Part shown: positions 28,860 to 41,500 of the stretch, one piece after another | Layout of the letters: each line of letters begins with the position of its first letter | Numbering within the stretch: position 1 is the first letter of the stretch | NCBI GenBank assembly: GCA_948470475.1 | Contig: OX419347.1 | Location: 9,035,665-9,099,664 of the forward strand | Length of the DNA stretch: 64,000 nucleotides | From: Galaxea fascicularis | Taxonomy: Eukaryota; Cnidaria; Anthozoa; Scleractinia; Euphylliidae | Reading direction: 5' to 3' | The notes under the pieces: generated by a model | What the model was told of the DNA's origin: nothing | Database searches by the model: none | The model's input: the letters and a program-made list of their open reading frames with translations, nothing else | Translations under genes and position numbers: made by a program

Positions 28860-31269
28860 TTTTTAATAAAAGCATTTCTTACATTTACATACAAAATAAA
28901 AATTAAGAAAGAGAAAAACCCACACGCACACACACACACACTTATATATAGTGCAAACAAAATACAAAGCTAAACAAAGCTGTTACAGCGATACAGTTAC
29001 TTAGTATGTAAATGACAATGACCACTTTAATTAATCATAACATCACTTATTCGTAAAAACGCTTTTTAACTTTTCCCACTTTCTAAAATGATTGTTTAAT
29101 TTGTCTCTTTTCCTGGCTATATGGAGTTCGATGTTGTAAATACGCCTTGTCCTGGCTATAAAACCTTGAAGAGAAGGTATACCATTCTGGTGTTTCCGAG
29201 AGTAGATAAAAAACTTACCCAGAAGCAAAATATGGTTAAACAGGAGAAAATCTTCTGCAATATCGAACTTACCAAAAATGACGTCCTCCTCTTTAAGGTT
29301 ATCAACAGAGATGTTATTATTGCACAACCAGTACAAGACATGTATCCAAAAACTAGATGATACTCTACAGGAAAAGAATAAATGCTCTACGGATTCAACC
29401 TCTGTTTGGCAGAAAGCACAGGATGGCGACTCAGCCATGCCGAAACGAAACAGTTTTTTGTTTGTAAAGACAATACGGTTTAAAATTTTAAACTAAAATT
29501 CCCTAAGTTTAGATTCTAAAGTTGTGCAAAAAGATAGCGAATAAACACTTTTCTAATCAATATCAATGTTTGAATACTTTGCAGCTAACTTTACTTTAGC
29601 AGTAGGCGTTTTTTCTTTTTTCTCCAGGAAAAGCCGGCAGATTTGCTTTGAGGAAGCATCAAGAATTGGAACCAAATTGTTACTTATTATGATAGCAGGT
29701 GAATCCGGAAGTTGATCAATCACCAGTGCAGTAGTTGACCTTTTAATTGTCAAGCGCCAACTGGCAGGCATAGAGTTAATAATACCCATAATGAAGAAAC
29801 CTTGCTCAGGATTGAGATTTTCTTTAGTTGAAAATAAATCGCAAATTTTTAAAAACCCTAAATCTGCAATATCTCTACGATACACAGATTTCTTATTAAT
29901 GCAGACAAGCTTGTAGAAACTTGGTAGATAAATTCTTAATTTAGAAGTATCAAAATTACAATGCAATATGAGCTTCCCACCAACGGGGATAAGAATCTCA
30001 GTTAAAAAAGCTTTCCACGGACTTTTATAGTCTTCCAAATATTTTTTTATACATATCACTCGTCTGGTACGAACCATAGAATCAATATCGAGCATATTTA
30101 AGTCACCCTTCTCAACTTCCGAAATCATCGCATCTGGTTTTACTTTATCTTTCCCATTCCAAATAAAATAGTAAAAAAGCGAGTCGGCCTCTTTGATAAG
30201 GTCTTTAGAAATTGGCAACACCGACGCTCTAAACATAAACTTAGGGATGGTAAAGGTTTTTATAATTTGTATTCTACCTAAGAGAGAAAGACCACGCCAT
30301 TTCCACAAATTGATCGTCTTCTTAAGTGATTTCAAAGTATTCCTAAAATTCAATTCATCTCTTTGTTTAGCATCATAGCCAAAGTAGACGCCTAGAATTT
30401 TAATAGTGTTACAAAGATTTGGCATATCAGAATACCCCTCCCAAAGAGAACTACTATTTCCTAAAGCTAAGGCTTCAGTTTTTTCATTATTTATTTTTAA
30501 ACCAGAGCATTCACCAAAAGTCTTCAGCATAACGAATAGGTTTGTATATTAACTACTATCTTTGATAAAGCAGGTCATGTCATCAGCAAAAAGGGAAAGT
30601 TTAACAGGTTCATATCGTGTCGTAATGCCCTTAATGCCATCATCTTCTCTTATCTTTATAGCTAAGGTCTCCAAAGCTATTATAAACAGGTAGGGAGAGA
30701 GTGGATCTCCCTGTCTTACTCCCCTACTTAGTGCAAAAGGTCCTGTTGTAAAACCATTGTTCATTACACAGCTAGAGGCGTTGCTATATAAGACTCATAT
30801 CCACTGAATTGAAGAAGGACCGAAGTTAAATGCATGTAATACTCTTAAAAGAAAATTTAAATTGAGCGAGTCGAAAGCTTTTTCAAAGTCTATAGCTACT
30901 AGAATCACAGCTATATCTTTGTACCTAGCATATTCAATCACATCATCGATCGTTCTGACGGCATCAAAAATTGTTCTCCCCTTTACAAACGCGTTTTGAT
31001 TAAAATGAATTACTCAGGAAGCACCTTTTCCAAACGCTTTGCCAAAGTTTTAGACGCCAATTTAGCATCAACATTTACAAGAGATATTGGACGCCAATTC
31101 TTCACCAACCTTTTGTCTTTTTCTTTCTTTTCAATTAAGGTGATAACAGCCTGTTTCTGTGAGTTCGATAGTTATCGGTATTCGAAAGCATAGTTCAAAC
31201 TATCAACTACCAACTTTCCAAGCAAGGGCCAAAAGGCTAAGTAAAACTCGGCTGTTAAACCATCGTTCC
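28860..31269 (-). mobile_element. L1/Tx1-like LINE, 5'-truncated, inserted in Polinton
   Basis: 2410 bp on the minus strand, bounded by the 12-bp duplication TTGAATCGTATT. Its 3' end carries a short A tail preceded by a CA/GT microsatellite (28921-28942). The RT reading starts inside the domain (NDGLTAEFYLAFWPLLGK at the 5' edge), so the copy was truncated during insertion. Type of RT and tail place it near L1/Tx1. Confidence 0.85.
29043..31258 (-). pseudogene. LINE reverse transcriptase, broken
   Basis: Minus-strand segments in order: VKNWRPISLVNVDAKLASKT and DFEKAFDSLN (motif A), GVRQGDPLSPYLFI (motif B), LSLFADDMTCF (motif C, FADD). Then come thumb and connection regions (FYYFIWNGKDKVKPDAMISE) and a C-terminus containing CAFCQTEVESVEHLFFSCRV, a zinc-knuckle-like end usual in L1/Tx1 elements. 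Frames change near 31000, 30770, 30540 and 29500. The endonuclease domain is absent because of 5' truncation. Confidence 0.85.
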
Positions 31270-31284
31270 TTGAATCGTATTGGC

Positions 31285-31809
31285 ATGATCATCGATTTGG
31301 AAGGGTTCCACTTGAATCTTTGTTGAGGGAAACCAGGTGAGTTTCTACCCAGGGAATTAGGATGGTGTGATTGACGCGGTCATGGGCATGGATATTATTA
31401 CGACGCTCATTCTTCACGGTACCCAGACCTGCCTCTCCGAGATCGTCGACCGGTCAGGAACGTTATGCAAAAAGTAAACAGACTCCCTTTTTTACCCACC
31501 CCCAAGGAACAAGCCCGTCCTGCTTTTCAGATGACTCAAGACATTAAGGATCTGTACAAGGAATATTGTACCCCGGAATGTCCCCTCGTGGGATACAAAG
31601 GGGGATTGACCGAACGCGATACCTTAGAGATGTTGGGGATTCCCTCGGTGAATCTCGAACGGTTCGGATGTCCCAAATACAACGACATGTCACACCTGAC
31701 CACGGTCAAGAGTTCCGGTCATCACAAGAAACCCTTGGTGCATCATTGTCCCCAAGTGGAATGTTATCATTTTGTGCAGTGGATGCGAAAAATGAACGGA
31801 TTGTCATAG
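31285..31809 (+). pseudogene. DxE exonuclease-like Polinton protein
   Basis: ATG 31285 begins IIDLEGFHLN, with the Asp-x-Glu spacing of DEDD (DnaQ-like) exonuclease motif I. TGA codons interrupt it near 31324 and 31372, but the same frame continues to 31809. Later parts are PLRDRRPVRNV, CPLVGYKGGLTERDTLEM, VNLERFGCPKY and a final CPQVECYHFVQWM. The end resembles the last half of a GRF finger (C..C.F..W) as in 27318-28076. I recall related single-frame proteins in cnidarian mobile DNA. The exonuclease call is inference. Confidence 0.5.
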
Positions 31810-31848
31810 GACACGAACTATGTGAACTTAGAATCATGAGAACCCTCA

Positions 31849-32647
31849 TAGGCTTTTTTTTGGCTCACCGTTGGAAGCCATGGTTGCCACAGATGCTACA
31901 TTGCTTAATTAAAATAGGTGTGAAATCCAATCAACTAACTCCATCTTTTCAGCCAATAGTAGACGGTGAAAATTAAGGCTTGTTTCTCCTTGTCAACACA
32001 CACAGTATGCAGTTTGGTTTGAGATGAAACACTTGTTGCGGTGGCTTTTTAGTCATTTTTAGGCACGAATTTAACTTTTATGAGCAAACGTTTCTACCTC
32101 AAGTCATTATTGATTCAGTTTTTCGAACCAGTAACATGTTTTTTCTTACTATTGGCAATAATCGATTTAACGCGGATTTGATATACTTATCGAACCCGGT
32201 ACAAATTTATCGGGGCTGTAGAGGAACTATTCTCTAATATTACTTTGCTTTAGCGCGATCTCCCATTCGGGTGGCCAAAAATACGATTTTCGTTGCGTAT
32301 TGGCGAGAAAACAAATAAAGCAACAGAGCCGGCTTCGGCTTGGTATACATTTGTTACAATAGCCCTATATTTTTGTCATCTCGCGTTTGGATCGAGCATG
32401 CACGACAAATAACTGAGAACATTTGTAAAAAAGAAAAAACAATCAAATATTTAATTAAAGGAAGTTACGTATTTAAGTTCGCATGAACGCTTTCGCCATC
32501 CGAGAAGCCTGTGGGACGAATATGAGACGAGTTTACAACGTATGCATGTTGACTGATTTTTAGCAGTTTGACGTAAAAAGAAAATCGAGATTCTCAACTG
32601 CGAATGAATAACAAAACTAAGAAATGTTCATCCTGCTCTACTCAAGT
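31849..32647. other. no gene recognised
   Basis: AT-rich non-coding DNA just inside the left end of the large insertion. No RNA gene or array seen. Confidence 0.4.
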
Positions 32648-33899
32648 TTAACATTTAAGACGTTCGAGTTCGATGAAAACCTTGCCAGTGGAAGGCCTGA
32701 CTGAGGCATCCGAAGCAGTCGTGTCAGATATTACTTGAGAAAATAAGGTGCTAAAACTTCGACCTGAAACAGCTGCGAGGAGCATTTTCCCGAAGGAGTA
32801 AATATCACTGGCAGGGCTTTCTTTTTTGCCTGCTCTAACCTCTGGTGCGATATAGTCAGCATCAGTTCTCCTAGGGTACCCTTCGACTTTCAAGATTTCT
32901 TTGCTTTTGCCAAAGTCAATGATTATGGGATGAAATTATTCGCCCTTCCTCTGAATCAGGATATTGTTTCCTTTCAAATCGTTGTGCAGGAAGCCCTTGT
33001 TGTGAATATGTTCCAGAGTTGTTACAATATCTTGGAAAACCTTGGTTGTTGCCTTCTTTTTAAACAGTCTTTCTTTTTACGGCCTTGGGCAGGGTAAGGC
33101 TCTGTTCTCCAGTCCCGTAGAACTGAAGCAACAGAGAAATAGGTTCGTTCTCCGTGCATACACCAAAAACAAAAGGAAGATTGGGATGATCTCCTAGACT
33201 ATTTATTACTTCAGCCTCATGAAAAACCTCGCGCTTGCAACGTTTGGTTTCTTTATAAGATTCATTCTGCCTTTTCATTTCCTTGACTACAGTCTTCATG
33301 CCTCTGTACTCTGCAAGATAAACTTGCCCAAACGTCCCAGCACCTATGGGTTGATCTGATATTTTGACCAGCAAAGGTGGATTAATTTCCCTCACAGCAG
33401 CCACTTTCTGGTTCTTCGGTCGCTTTGGCGTGGTGCTCTTACTGGATTTAACAACAGCGCTTGTTTTCTGTAATACTTTCTGGGTATTGTAGCTGGCAAC
33501 ATCCAGTCGTTGTCGTTTTGCTGCCATTGACACCATTCTCTTTCCTCTTGAAAGCACGCTGACATTTACCGATACATTTTTTGGTGCGTCATTCTGCCTT
33601 TCTCTCTTGATTCCAGACTCCTGTAGTCTTAACGGTTGAGTTTCAGTATCACAAACGAAATCAACTTTTCTCTTTTCGGTGGCCTCTCCATCCACGGGCA
33701 AAACAACTTCACACTCTTCGGCAACCACTGTTTCGGCAACGCAAGGCGGCGCTCCACTTGCCTTTTTCTGCTGGCGCCTTTCTTTTTTCTTTTTGTCTTT
33801 TAGCCTCTTCTGCCACTCCCGCTTCTGCTTCTTCTTTTCTTCTTTAAAGTGTGGACGACTGTAGAATCTGTGTTCGTTTGCTATGGCTTCTTCAGACAT
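32648..33899 (-). pseudogene. Ser/Thr protein kinase-like gene, broken
   Basis: ATG 33899 starts a basic, Lys/Arg-rich N-terminal region of about 190 residues (EEKKKQKREWQKRLKDKKKK). A kinase N-lobe follows: Gly loop IGAGTFGQVYLAEY and the Lys region MKTVVKEMKR. A frameshift near 33070 leads to HIHNKGFLHNDLKGNNIL (catalytic loop, HND in place of HRD), a TAA, then IIIDFGKSKEIL (DFG). The last frame has the APE-type motif ADYIAPEVRAG and DIYSFGKMLL, ending at 32648. Stops and shift show it is a pseudogene. Its place inside the ~19.5-kb insertion makes it either cargo or a separate retrocopy. Confidence 0.75.
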
Positions 33900-34241
33900 A
33901 ACTGATGTGGAGCTACAATAGCTAACACTTGCGTATCCTGACGTTATGAAAAAAGCCGACAAGTTTAGACTCAAGCGATGGTGAGGTGTCAGATTGTATT
34001 GTATTGTAAATGGAAGGTCAACCCAAATAGAGCTATGTGATACTGTGGAATTGAAATTATTTTCTTTAACTTTCCTTAATGTTCAAACCATTTACAAACA
34101 TCCTTGGTTTCATACTTCCTCTACTTATTACTCGAAAAGTTAGGGGATGTCAGCTTGTTATTGTAATTAATGTCACGCCAGTGTGTGAAATTTTTTCACT
34201 TCCGTTTCTGCGAAAGTTTGCATTCAGGTAGACCACGCGTC

Positions 34242-34312
34242 AAACATCATGTCGTCGATAACAACGGAATGTTCCCTATGTAGAAAAGCTTTCAAAACGC
34301 TGTACCACTACT
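34242..34312 (+). other. short ORF start with CxxC motif, uncertain
   Basis: ATG near 34248 reads SSITTECSLCRKAFKTLYHY before running into TAATAATAAAG repeat-like sequence. It looks like a zinc-finger N-terminus cut off by a later repeat. Low confidence. Confidence 0.2.
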
Positions 34313-34639
34313 ACTAATAATAAAGACTTTATTTTACGAGGGTAACACTAAATAGCACAGCTAATAAACTTGTGGCCCTCACAACAGTATGTGCTTGAGA
34401 AGCACATAAGGCAGCGTCACCCGACTGCACAAGGCTCTGTTGTTGTTGTTTTTAAGGACAGTACCGGGAGACCAGTCGATTTGCCCCCAGTAAGAGAGTC
34501 GTTGAAACGTGAAAGCTAAGCAGGATACAAGAAGTGGCTTTCAGGGTTAGTCGAACGGATGAATTCAACTTTACATCCACGTTTACCAGGTAAAATTGAT
34601 TCCATTAGAAAACAGTATCATTATATTAAGATTGTATGA
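34313..34639. other. possible LINE 3' remnant, otherwise no feature
   Basis: CTACTAATAATAAAGACTTT resembles the 3' microsatellite end of a CR1/RTE-like LINE on the minus strand. The rest is non-coding. Confidence 0.3.
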
Positions 34640-35405
34640 ACTGAATAATGTGACGAACTCACAGAATCACGGGCGTGCCACCTAGTGTTTCTGTCGCATC
34701 TGTAACCTTGCACTTAGGAGTTCTAGGCACCATGGCACTACAAAAAACTTACGATGTACAAGCCCAGACTAAACCTTGAAACCCTTGTTGGATTGTATGA
34801 ATTTCATAAAGCCATGATGTCTAACTCACAGAATCACGGGCGTGCCACCTAGTGTTTCTGTTGCATCTGTAACCTTGCACTTAGGAGTTCTAGGCACCAT
34901 GGCATTACAAAAAACTTACAGTGTACAAGCCCAGACTAAACCTTGAAACCCTTGTTGGATTGTATGAATTTCATAAAGCCATGATGTCTAACTCACAGAA
35001 TCACGGGCGTGCCACCTAGTGTTTCTGTTGCATCTGTAACCTTGCACTTAGGAGTTCTAGGCACCATGGCATTACAAAAAACTTACAATGTACAAGCCCA
35101 GACTAAACCTTGAAACCCTTGCTGGATTGTATGAATTTCATAAAGCCATGATGTCTAACTCACAGAATCACGGGCGTGCCACCTAGTGTTTCTGCTGCAT
35201 CTGTAACCTTGCACTTAGGAGTTCTAGGTACCATGGCATTACAAAAAACTTATGATGTACAAGCCCAGACTAAACCTTGAATTCCTTGTTGGATTGTATG
35301 AATTTCATAATGCCATGATGTCTAACTCACAGAATCACGGGCATGCCACCTAGTGTTTCTGTTGCATCTGTAAACTTGCACTTAGGAGTTCTAGGCACCA
35401 TGGCA
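34640..35405 (+). repeat. 167-bp tandem satellite, about 4.5 copies
   Basis: The word AACTCACAGAATCACGGGC (last copy ...GGGCATG) recurs at 34656, 34823, 34990, 35157 and 35324, an exact 167-base spacing. Units also share CACTTAGGAGTTCTAGGCAC and GATTGTATGAATTTCATAA. Copies differ by a few bases each. Confidence 0.95.
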
Positions 35406-35593
35406 TTACAAAAGTCATCAAATCCAAAAAAAATACAAATAAAACAATGTAAAACAAAGTACAGTATGAACAAAGTAATAATTCATGATAATTAAACACT
35501 TTTCATGTTCCAAGTCAGCTGTTGTCCATTTATGGTTACATGTATATCAAGTGTTCAAGGTTGGCTCTGCATATGGGGCAGGGGTACAACAAC

Positions 35594-38500
35594 CTACATA
35601 TTATACATATTAAGGGTTTCCCCTGAATTTATTAACAATCTTATAAATACCTCTTTACTTCTCCATTCAAGGATAAGAGCCATCAACTCTTTTCGTAAAT
35701 TGACCATGTCACCAAATGTCCAGTTGAAGGAGGGAAGGCAGTTTCGAGGTGCAATGATGTCTTTTATAGCCAGGATTACCCCTACTCCACAGCTTCCAGC
35801 ACCAATGCCACTTGTAGTCTGAACAGGCATGTGAATTCGTGGCAAAGGAAGTCTTAAACAAGAACTTGTCCAGTGATCCTTTTGCTCAGAGACATTGCTC
35901 GACAAAACCCTGAAACCAGTTAGCATATTTTGAATACCAGACAGGGCATCATGTGGGAAGGAAATCTTCAGGCCATCATCAAAATAAATGGTTTTAGTTT
36001 CAACATCAAAACAAAGCAGTCCCCAGTGTTGTGGGCTGTCAAAATGCACAGGAGTTAAGATGCAAGTTGTATTTTCTATAGAGCAATGAGCAAAGAAGGG
36101 AGGGACTTTGTGCCTGAAATATTCTGCACCTTGTTTTGCCCACACTTGGCTAAAGGAAGGCAGGTAAACAACACTTGTTGGAAACCTTCTTTCAAGAAGC
36201 TTAAGACAAATTACATCAATTGTGAAGCCATTGACATGGCGCTCACATGCCAATGTGCTGAAATCAGAGACGTCCATGATGAAATTGCCATGTCTCAGAA
36301 TTTCATCAGTAGGTCTTGAATTTAGTAACATTTCACTGACCTTTGTAACATCTGGGAAAGGCATCTGAGAAAGCCACCTCTTTTCTTCATGCACTCTGGC
36401 TACAACTGATGACAGCCTACACATGGATTGAAAAACCTGCAGTGATTCTCTTGTGTAGGTGCCCAATCCACCAATCTTCACAGCTACTTGATCTGTTTCT
36501 TCATCGCTGGCATCACCTTTAGTGGAACTGTTGGCTGCTGTAGATTGAAGCAAGGACAACGCGTGTAGCACTATTGCTTCAGAGGGGCGCTGTGAGGTAA
36601 GCAAGGGGTTGCTGATGTCTGTACCTTCTGTCATTTCAACTAGCAAAACATCTTTCTCTGGAATGAATACCACCTTAGGAAGGTTCGATGCTGCTATTTC
36701 AGAACGAGACAGGTTGGTCATTCTGCTCAAATCAGTAGAACTGACTTGGAAGGAATTGGCATTAGTGTTGACATTGCCTGTGGTATTCTCATCTTTGTGG
36801 TGACCGACATGTACATCTGTGGACTGTTTAATGTTGTCAGGTTTGTCAATTTTTGCTTCTTCAGCTTATGCAGCTTATGGGCGGCTTCAAATCCTTGATT
36901 TGACAAGTGGTGCAAAGAACAGTGGGCACGGAAAAGCATTGGCACATGTTCTATTGTAAGATGGCCATAGTCACCCGTCCCAAGGTTTGTCCCAAACATT
37001 TCCAAAAGAAGAAACCCCCATCCTTTGCACTGAAAGTAATTGATAGCATTGATTGAACAACAAGCATTTTGAAACAAACTCAACAACTATGGACAATAGA
37101 AGAAGCAAACAAAATAACAAAACCTCCCCAACTAGCTGCTACTCATGGCTTTGCTGGGGTACTCATACACTATCATCTAAATTTTGCATGAACTTGTAGT
37201 CACATACACTGCAACTGTGTACCTTTACATCAATAATGTCAATGAGAGGTTCTTCACTTTCTTTAAACTCTGTGTCTCTTGTAATTTCTGCAATTTCCTT
37301 CCACAAAATGCAAACCTGTCATGTAAACACAGAGCTCATATTAATCTGGAGATCCCTTAACATAACTACATTAGTTTTGACCACGTAGATGTTGCTGAAA
37401 GATCTAATATGCAACAGTCACAAAACAGTAATATTAATTCATTCACCTTGATCATAAATTCTGCACTGTATTGAAATCTAGTGCTTAAAATAAAGCCATG
37501 ACAACTTAAGACAATCTTGGATTTACAAGACACATTTTTGCAGGCAATGTAATATAGAGTCTGCATGTAGTTATTAAAATGTTTCAGTGCTCATTCATTT
37601 TGTTTTTTACTGTTACAGTGCATTACAAGTACTAATATTTTATTACCTGAATTGGCCAACTTGATTTCTTCAAGTCTAGTCCCAAAGTCTCTGACATAAA
37701 TGCCACTCTCTAACATCTCATTGTAGTACTGTAAAAAACAAAAAAATCGACCTCTACTATAATTGCTTTTATTCAACTCACTAACCAATGTTTAAATTGC
37801 ATACACAGAATGATTGTTTCTGCTCACTACAGTGAAAATGCATTGTGTTCTCATTGCTATCACTGTCATTGTTACTTAAAAAGCTTTTCCTAATATTGAT
37901 ACAGGTGGAAAGATAATCTCAGTAAAAATTGATGCAAGACATTATAGTTATCATATGGCAAGGGGATGTAGAAACTAAGTACAAAACAAATAACATAAAG
38001 TAAAAAATACTGATCCCTTCAGTGAAGTTATGGCAAAAAGATCTTAAAATTAGACCCACATAAAAAGGAGAGTAATACAGAATGACACCTTTTGCCGTGC
38101 CTCACAGAAAGATATCTTGTTCAAGATACAAAGTTTTGCAGCTTCAGCATCCTGAAAATGTAATGCAAGCTTTGTTATAGGCAAGGACTTGTCAACAATC
38201 TCTTCAATGGCACTCAAAATCTGGCGTTCAGTACTTCCTGAAATCACAAAAAATTCAAAACTTGTGGTAAGTTGTACATGTAAAATGCTAATAAGCTTTC
38301 AATTCAAGCACTTGGGCCTCCGGAACTTAAAAACAATTGTTGGATCTATCACTAACACTGATTGGAAAGTCTCCAAACAGGTAATTAATAATTAATTATT
38401 GAAGGAATACAACAAAAAGAAACCTTAACTTATACAATAGAATTTGTTTAGGAAAGCATAAAATAAAATAAACAAACAAACAAAGAAACAAAACAAGAAA

Positions 38501-41500
38501 ATGACACTGATACTGATCACAGAGTAAGTGGGCTTCCCTGAACATGTGCTTTACTCAGATCACTGGAACATGAAGAAAAGGTGATATTGTTTCGGTTTGG
38601 AGCTGTTTGCTGCCCAGGTTTCAGTTTTACAGTGATCCTGTCCGCTTTAACGTTTTCAGGGCCATATTAAGACAGTTCCTCATTGCACTCCTGGAGTGAA
38701 CCAATTTCATAGGCAAGAAGTCCCACACTTTTCATCAGCTGCTCAGTATTGCACATCTCACAGTGTAGTGCACAAAGGCACATTGAAGACAAATCCTCAT
38801 CAAGGATACAGGTGAGGTCATCCGTCAATCCTTTGAAACTAAAACTGCAAAGATAAGGAAGTGTCAACATTTTAATAATTATAGTAAACTGCAATTGGAC
38901 AGCACCAAATGTACAGCAAATATAACACTGTCTGGTCTTTCATCAAAATAATACCAGAATAAGGATATTTACCTGCCAATGTTAGCTTTTACTTGCAAGA
39001 TGTGCTCAAGACAAACCTCATGCCTTCCCAAATCACAATCACAAGCCTATAAACAAATGAAAAATACAAAGTTAAAAAATCCTATACATGGTACATTGTA
39101 TCTGTCTAACTCAATGTTATACCAAGTAACCTTTTTAAATAAGGTTGGAGGCGACAAACCAGCACGCCATTGTGGCCCATTGGCCTTCTTCATTTTTTTG
39201 GTCTGTTTGTTACATTTCTAGAGGGGGTGCTGTTTCAATTATTAGAAGTTACATTCCCCTTTACAGTTACTATGTCCCTCCAATTAAGTAGTAAAACAAA
39301 CTTACCCTTAAAGCAGAACAGAAAATGCAAAATTCCACAGCCAGTCCATGCCCCCCAAGAATGAAGTCTTCATCATCGAACTTAGCCAGAAGTAAAAGTA
39401 CATGTAACCCCTTGTAATCAAGAGTTACTACAATAAAAAGAGAAAAATAATTATGCTTTCCTCCATAAATTATAATTAACTGCTACTGTTTCCCTCATTT
39501 AAATAACATGCATGGCAAGCAATAATGCCATGACTTTTACTTCATACATGTACAATCATGAACATTAAACATGAAGATTTCGAATGTCGGTTTTGTGTCC
39601 ACTGTTCAACTGTACTGATCTGGGTCAATTTTAACTTTTAAAATTATTCAATCCAACAGCCATGTTCACTACAATAATAACTTATAACAACAAAAAGGAG
39701 TTAAAAGTGATACCTTTGAATTTGATATGATAGTGTTTCCCATCTACGCAAATTCCACTTCTTTTGAGTTGTTCTTTTCTTCTGTTGAGGTTAACAAGTA
39801 AGCTTCTGAGATACTCCCTTGAAGGAATAAACAGAAATTAAAGACTTGGTTAATGCAGGGTTTAATGACATTTGGGATACCAAAATTAAATTTCCATACG
39901 TTCATATAAGTTATAATTTTCAGAAGACCTACAAAGTGAAGAAATGAAGAAAATCAAACAGCAATCTGCATTTCAACATACCGTAAAAGCTATAATAAGT
40001 CCCCAGGGGGCTATTTTTAATTTCAGGCTTCATTAAACGGGAGCCTATTAGAGAGGGGGGCTTGTCATAGAGCACGGCTTATTTCAAATCTTAAACACAC
40101 CATTTTCGTCTTAAAATGGTTTTTGCACAAAACTCAAACAACTGCAGTGAAACTTTATCATTTAATAAAGAGTTGCAAACAGTATTCTGTTTGAGTGTAT
40201 ATTGTTTGAAAACATACCTACTGGGGCACATGAAGTGGATTTCATAACAAAGAATAGGAGGGGGCTTAATAGAGCTTAATATAAAGTACTGGAAGATAGA
40301 CATATTCAACTTAAATTAGTAATACATACACTGTTAAATGTCTTTTCTCTATACTATCAGGTAATGCAAACTTTGTTTACATAATTATATCTCCAGGAAG
40401 GTAGACTTTGAAAAGCAAAAAATAATACATACCTTGCATAAACCAAAGGGTGCATAATAATTATATGGCTACACAGTATATGTTACAGTCATTCACTCAG
40501 ATACAAAGTTTTACTGAACACACATATTATTGACAACAGACTAACCTCTTTTCTTTACAATTGGCAATTGCAATTGGGTAGACAGATTTGGCGCTTTGTT
40601 ATGACCGATGTTTAGCATCTAATGAAACAATACCAACTGTCACTTGATCCTTCCCTGAGTTCATTGAAAGAAAATCGTAATAACTAATAGGGCACAGACA
40701 TCAGGGATCTTTAATATTAATCACTTCTTATTGATACCTACATGTACATTGGCTCTTTATGACACTAAGCAACATATTATTGAACTGGTTCAATGTCGTG
40801 AATGAATTAACTGGATTTACAAAATTAATGTAAATAGACTGGTAGGTTACAAAGAGTTAAACTAGCTACTAGATGGAGGTTTCCACCAGGTGGAGTTCCT
40901 CAAGATGTCTTAACGTTTTAGGCTTACGTGTGTACCAAGCTTCGAAAGTTGTGGAGCTGAATTTTGTTCTTCCTTTTTGACAGTAAAGATAATTATCAAA
41001 AGTTACTGATAATTTATATTCCACTTCTACCTCACAATACTTCACCTTTGTCTCTAAACGTAGAGTAGAAAGCCATTATAGAAAACCTTTTAAAATACAT
41101 CTTATCTGTTTGCACAGTTATATAAATGCCAGTATCATCAGTCATAGGAGCCTTTGAAACACCTTTGCTTATATATTGTCCAACGATATTATCTTTGTTT
41201 CTACCCATACATGTACAGGTTTTGTTTAAAACAATGTGAAGTCCTGACCAGTAAACCAGTTCTCTTTACTACAAAAAGGATTGTTAATAAACCAATGTAT
41301 CTAATAAACCCATCTATCTATAGAGGATGGCAAAAAGAATAATGTATTATAATTTTGTATTGTATAGAACAAAGAAGCAATAGAAGCCTGAGATTCATGA
41401 CATAATTATGTTGCACACACACTTACCAAAGAAAGGACGTCCATCAATTTTAAGATTAAACAACAGAACATCACGCAATGAACCATGAATGCGCATATCC

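Noticed and set aside
29121..30378. Plus-strand frames in the L1/Tx1-like LINE
   Set aside because: Antisense to reverse-transcriptase segments. No independent support.
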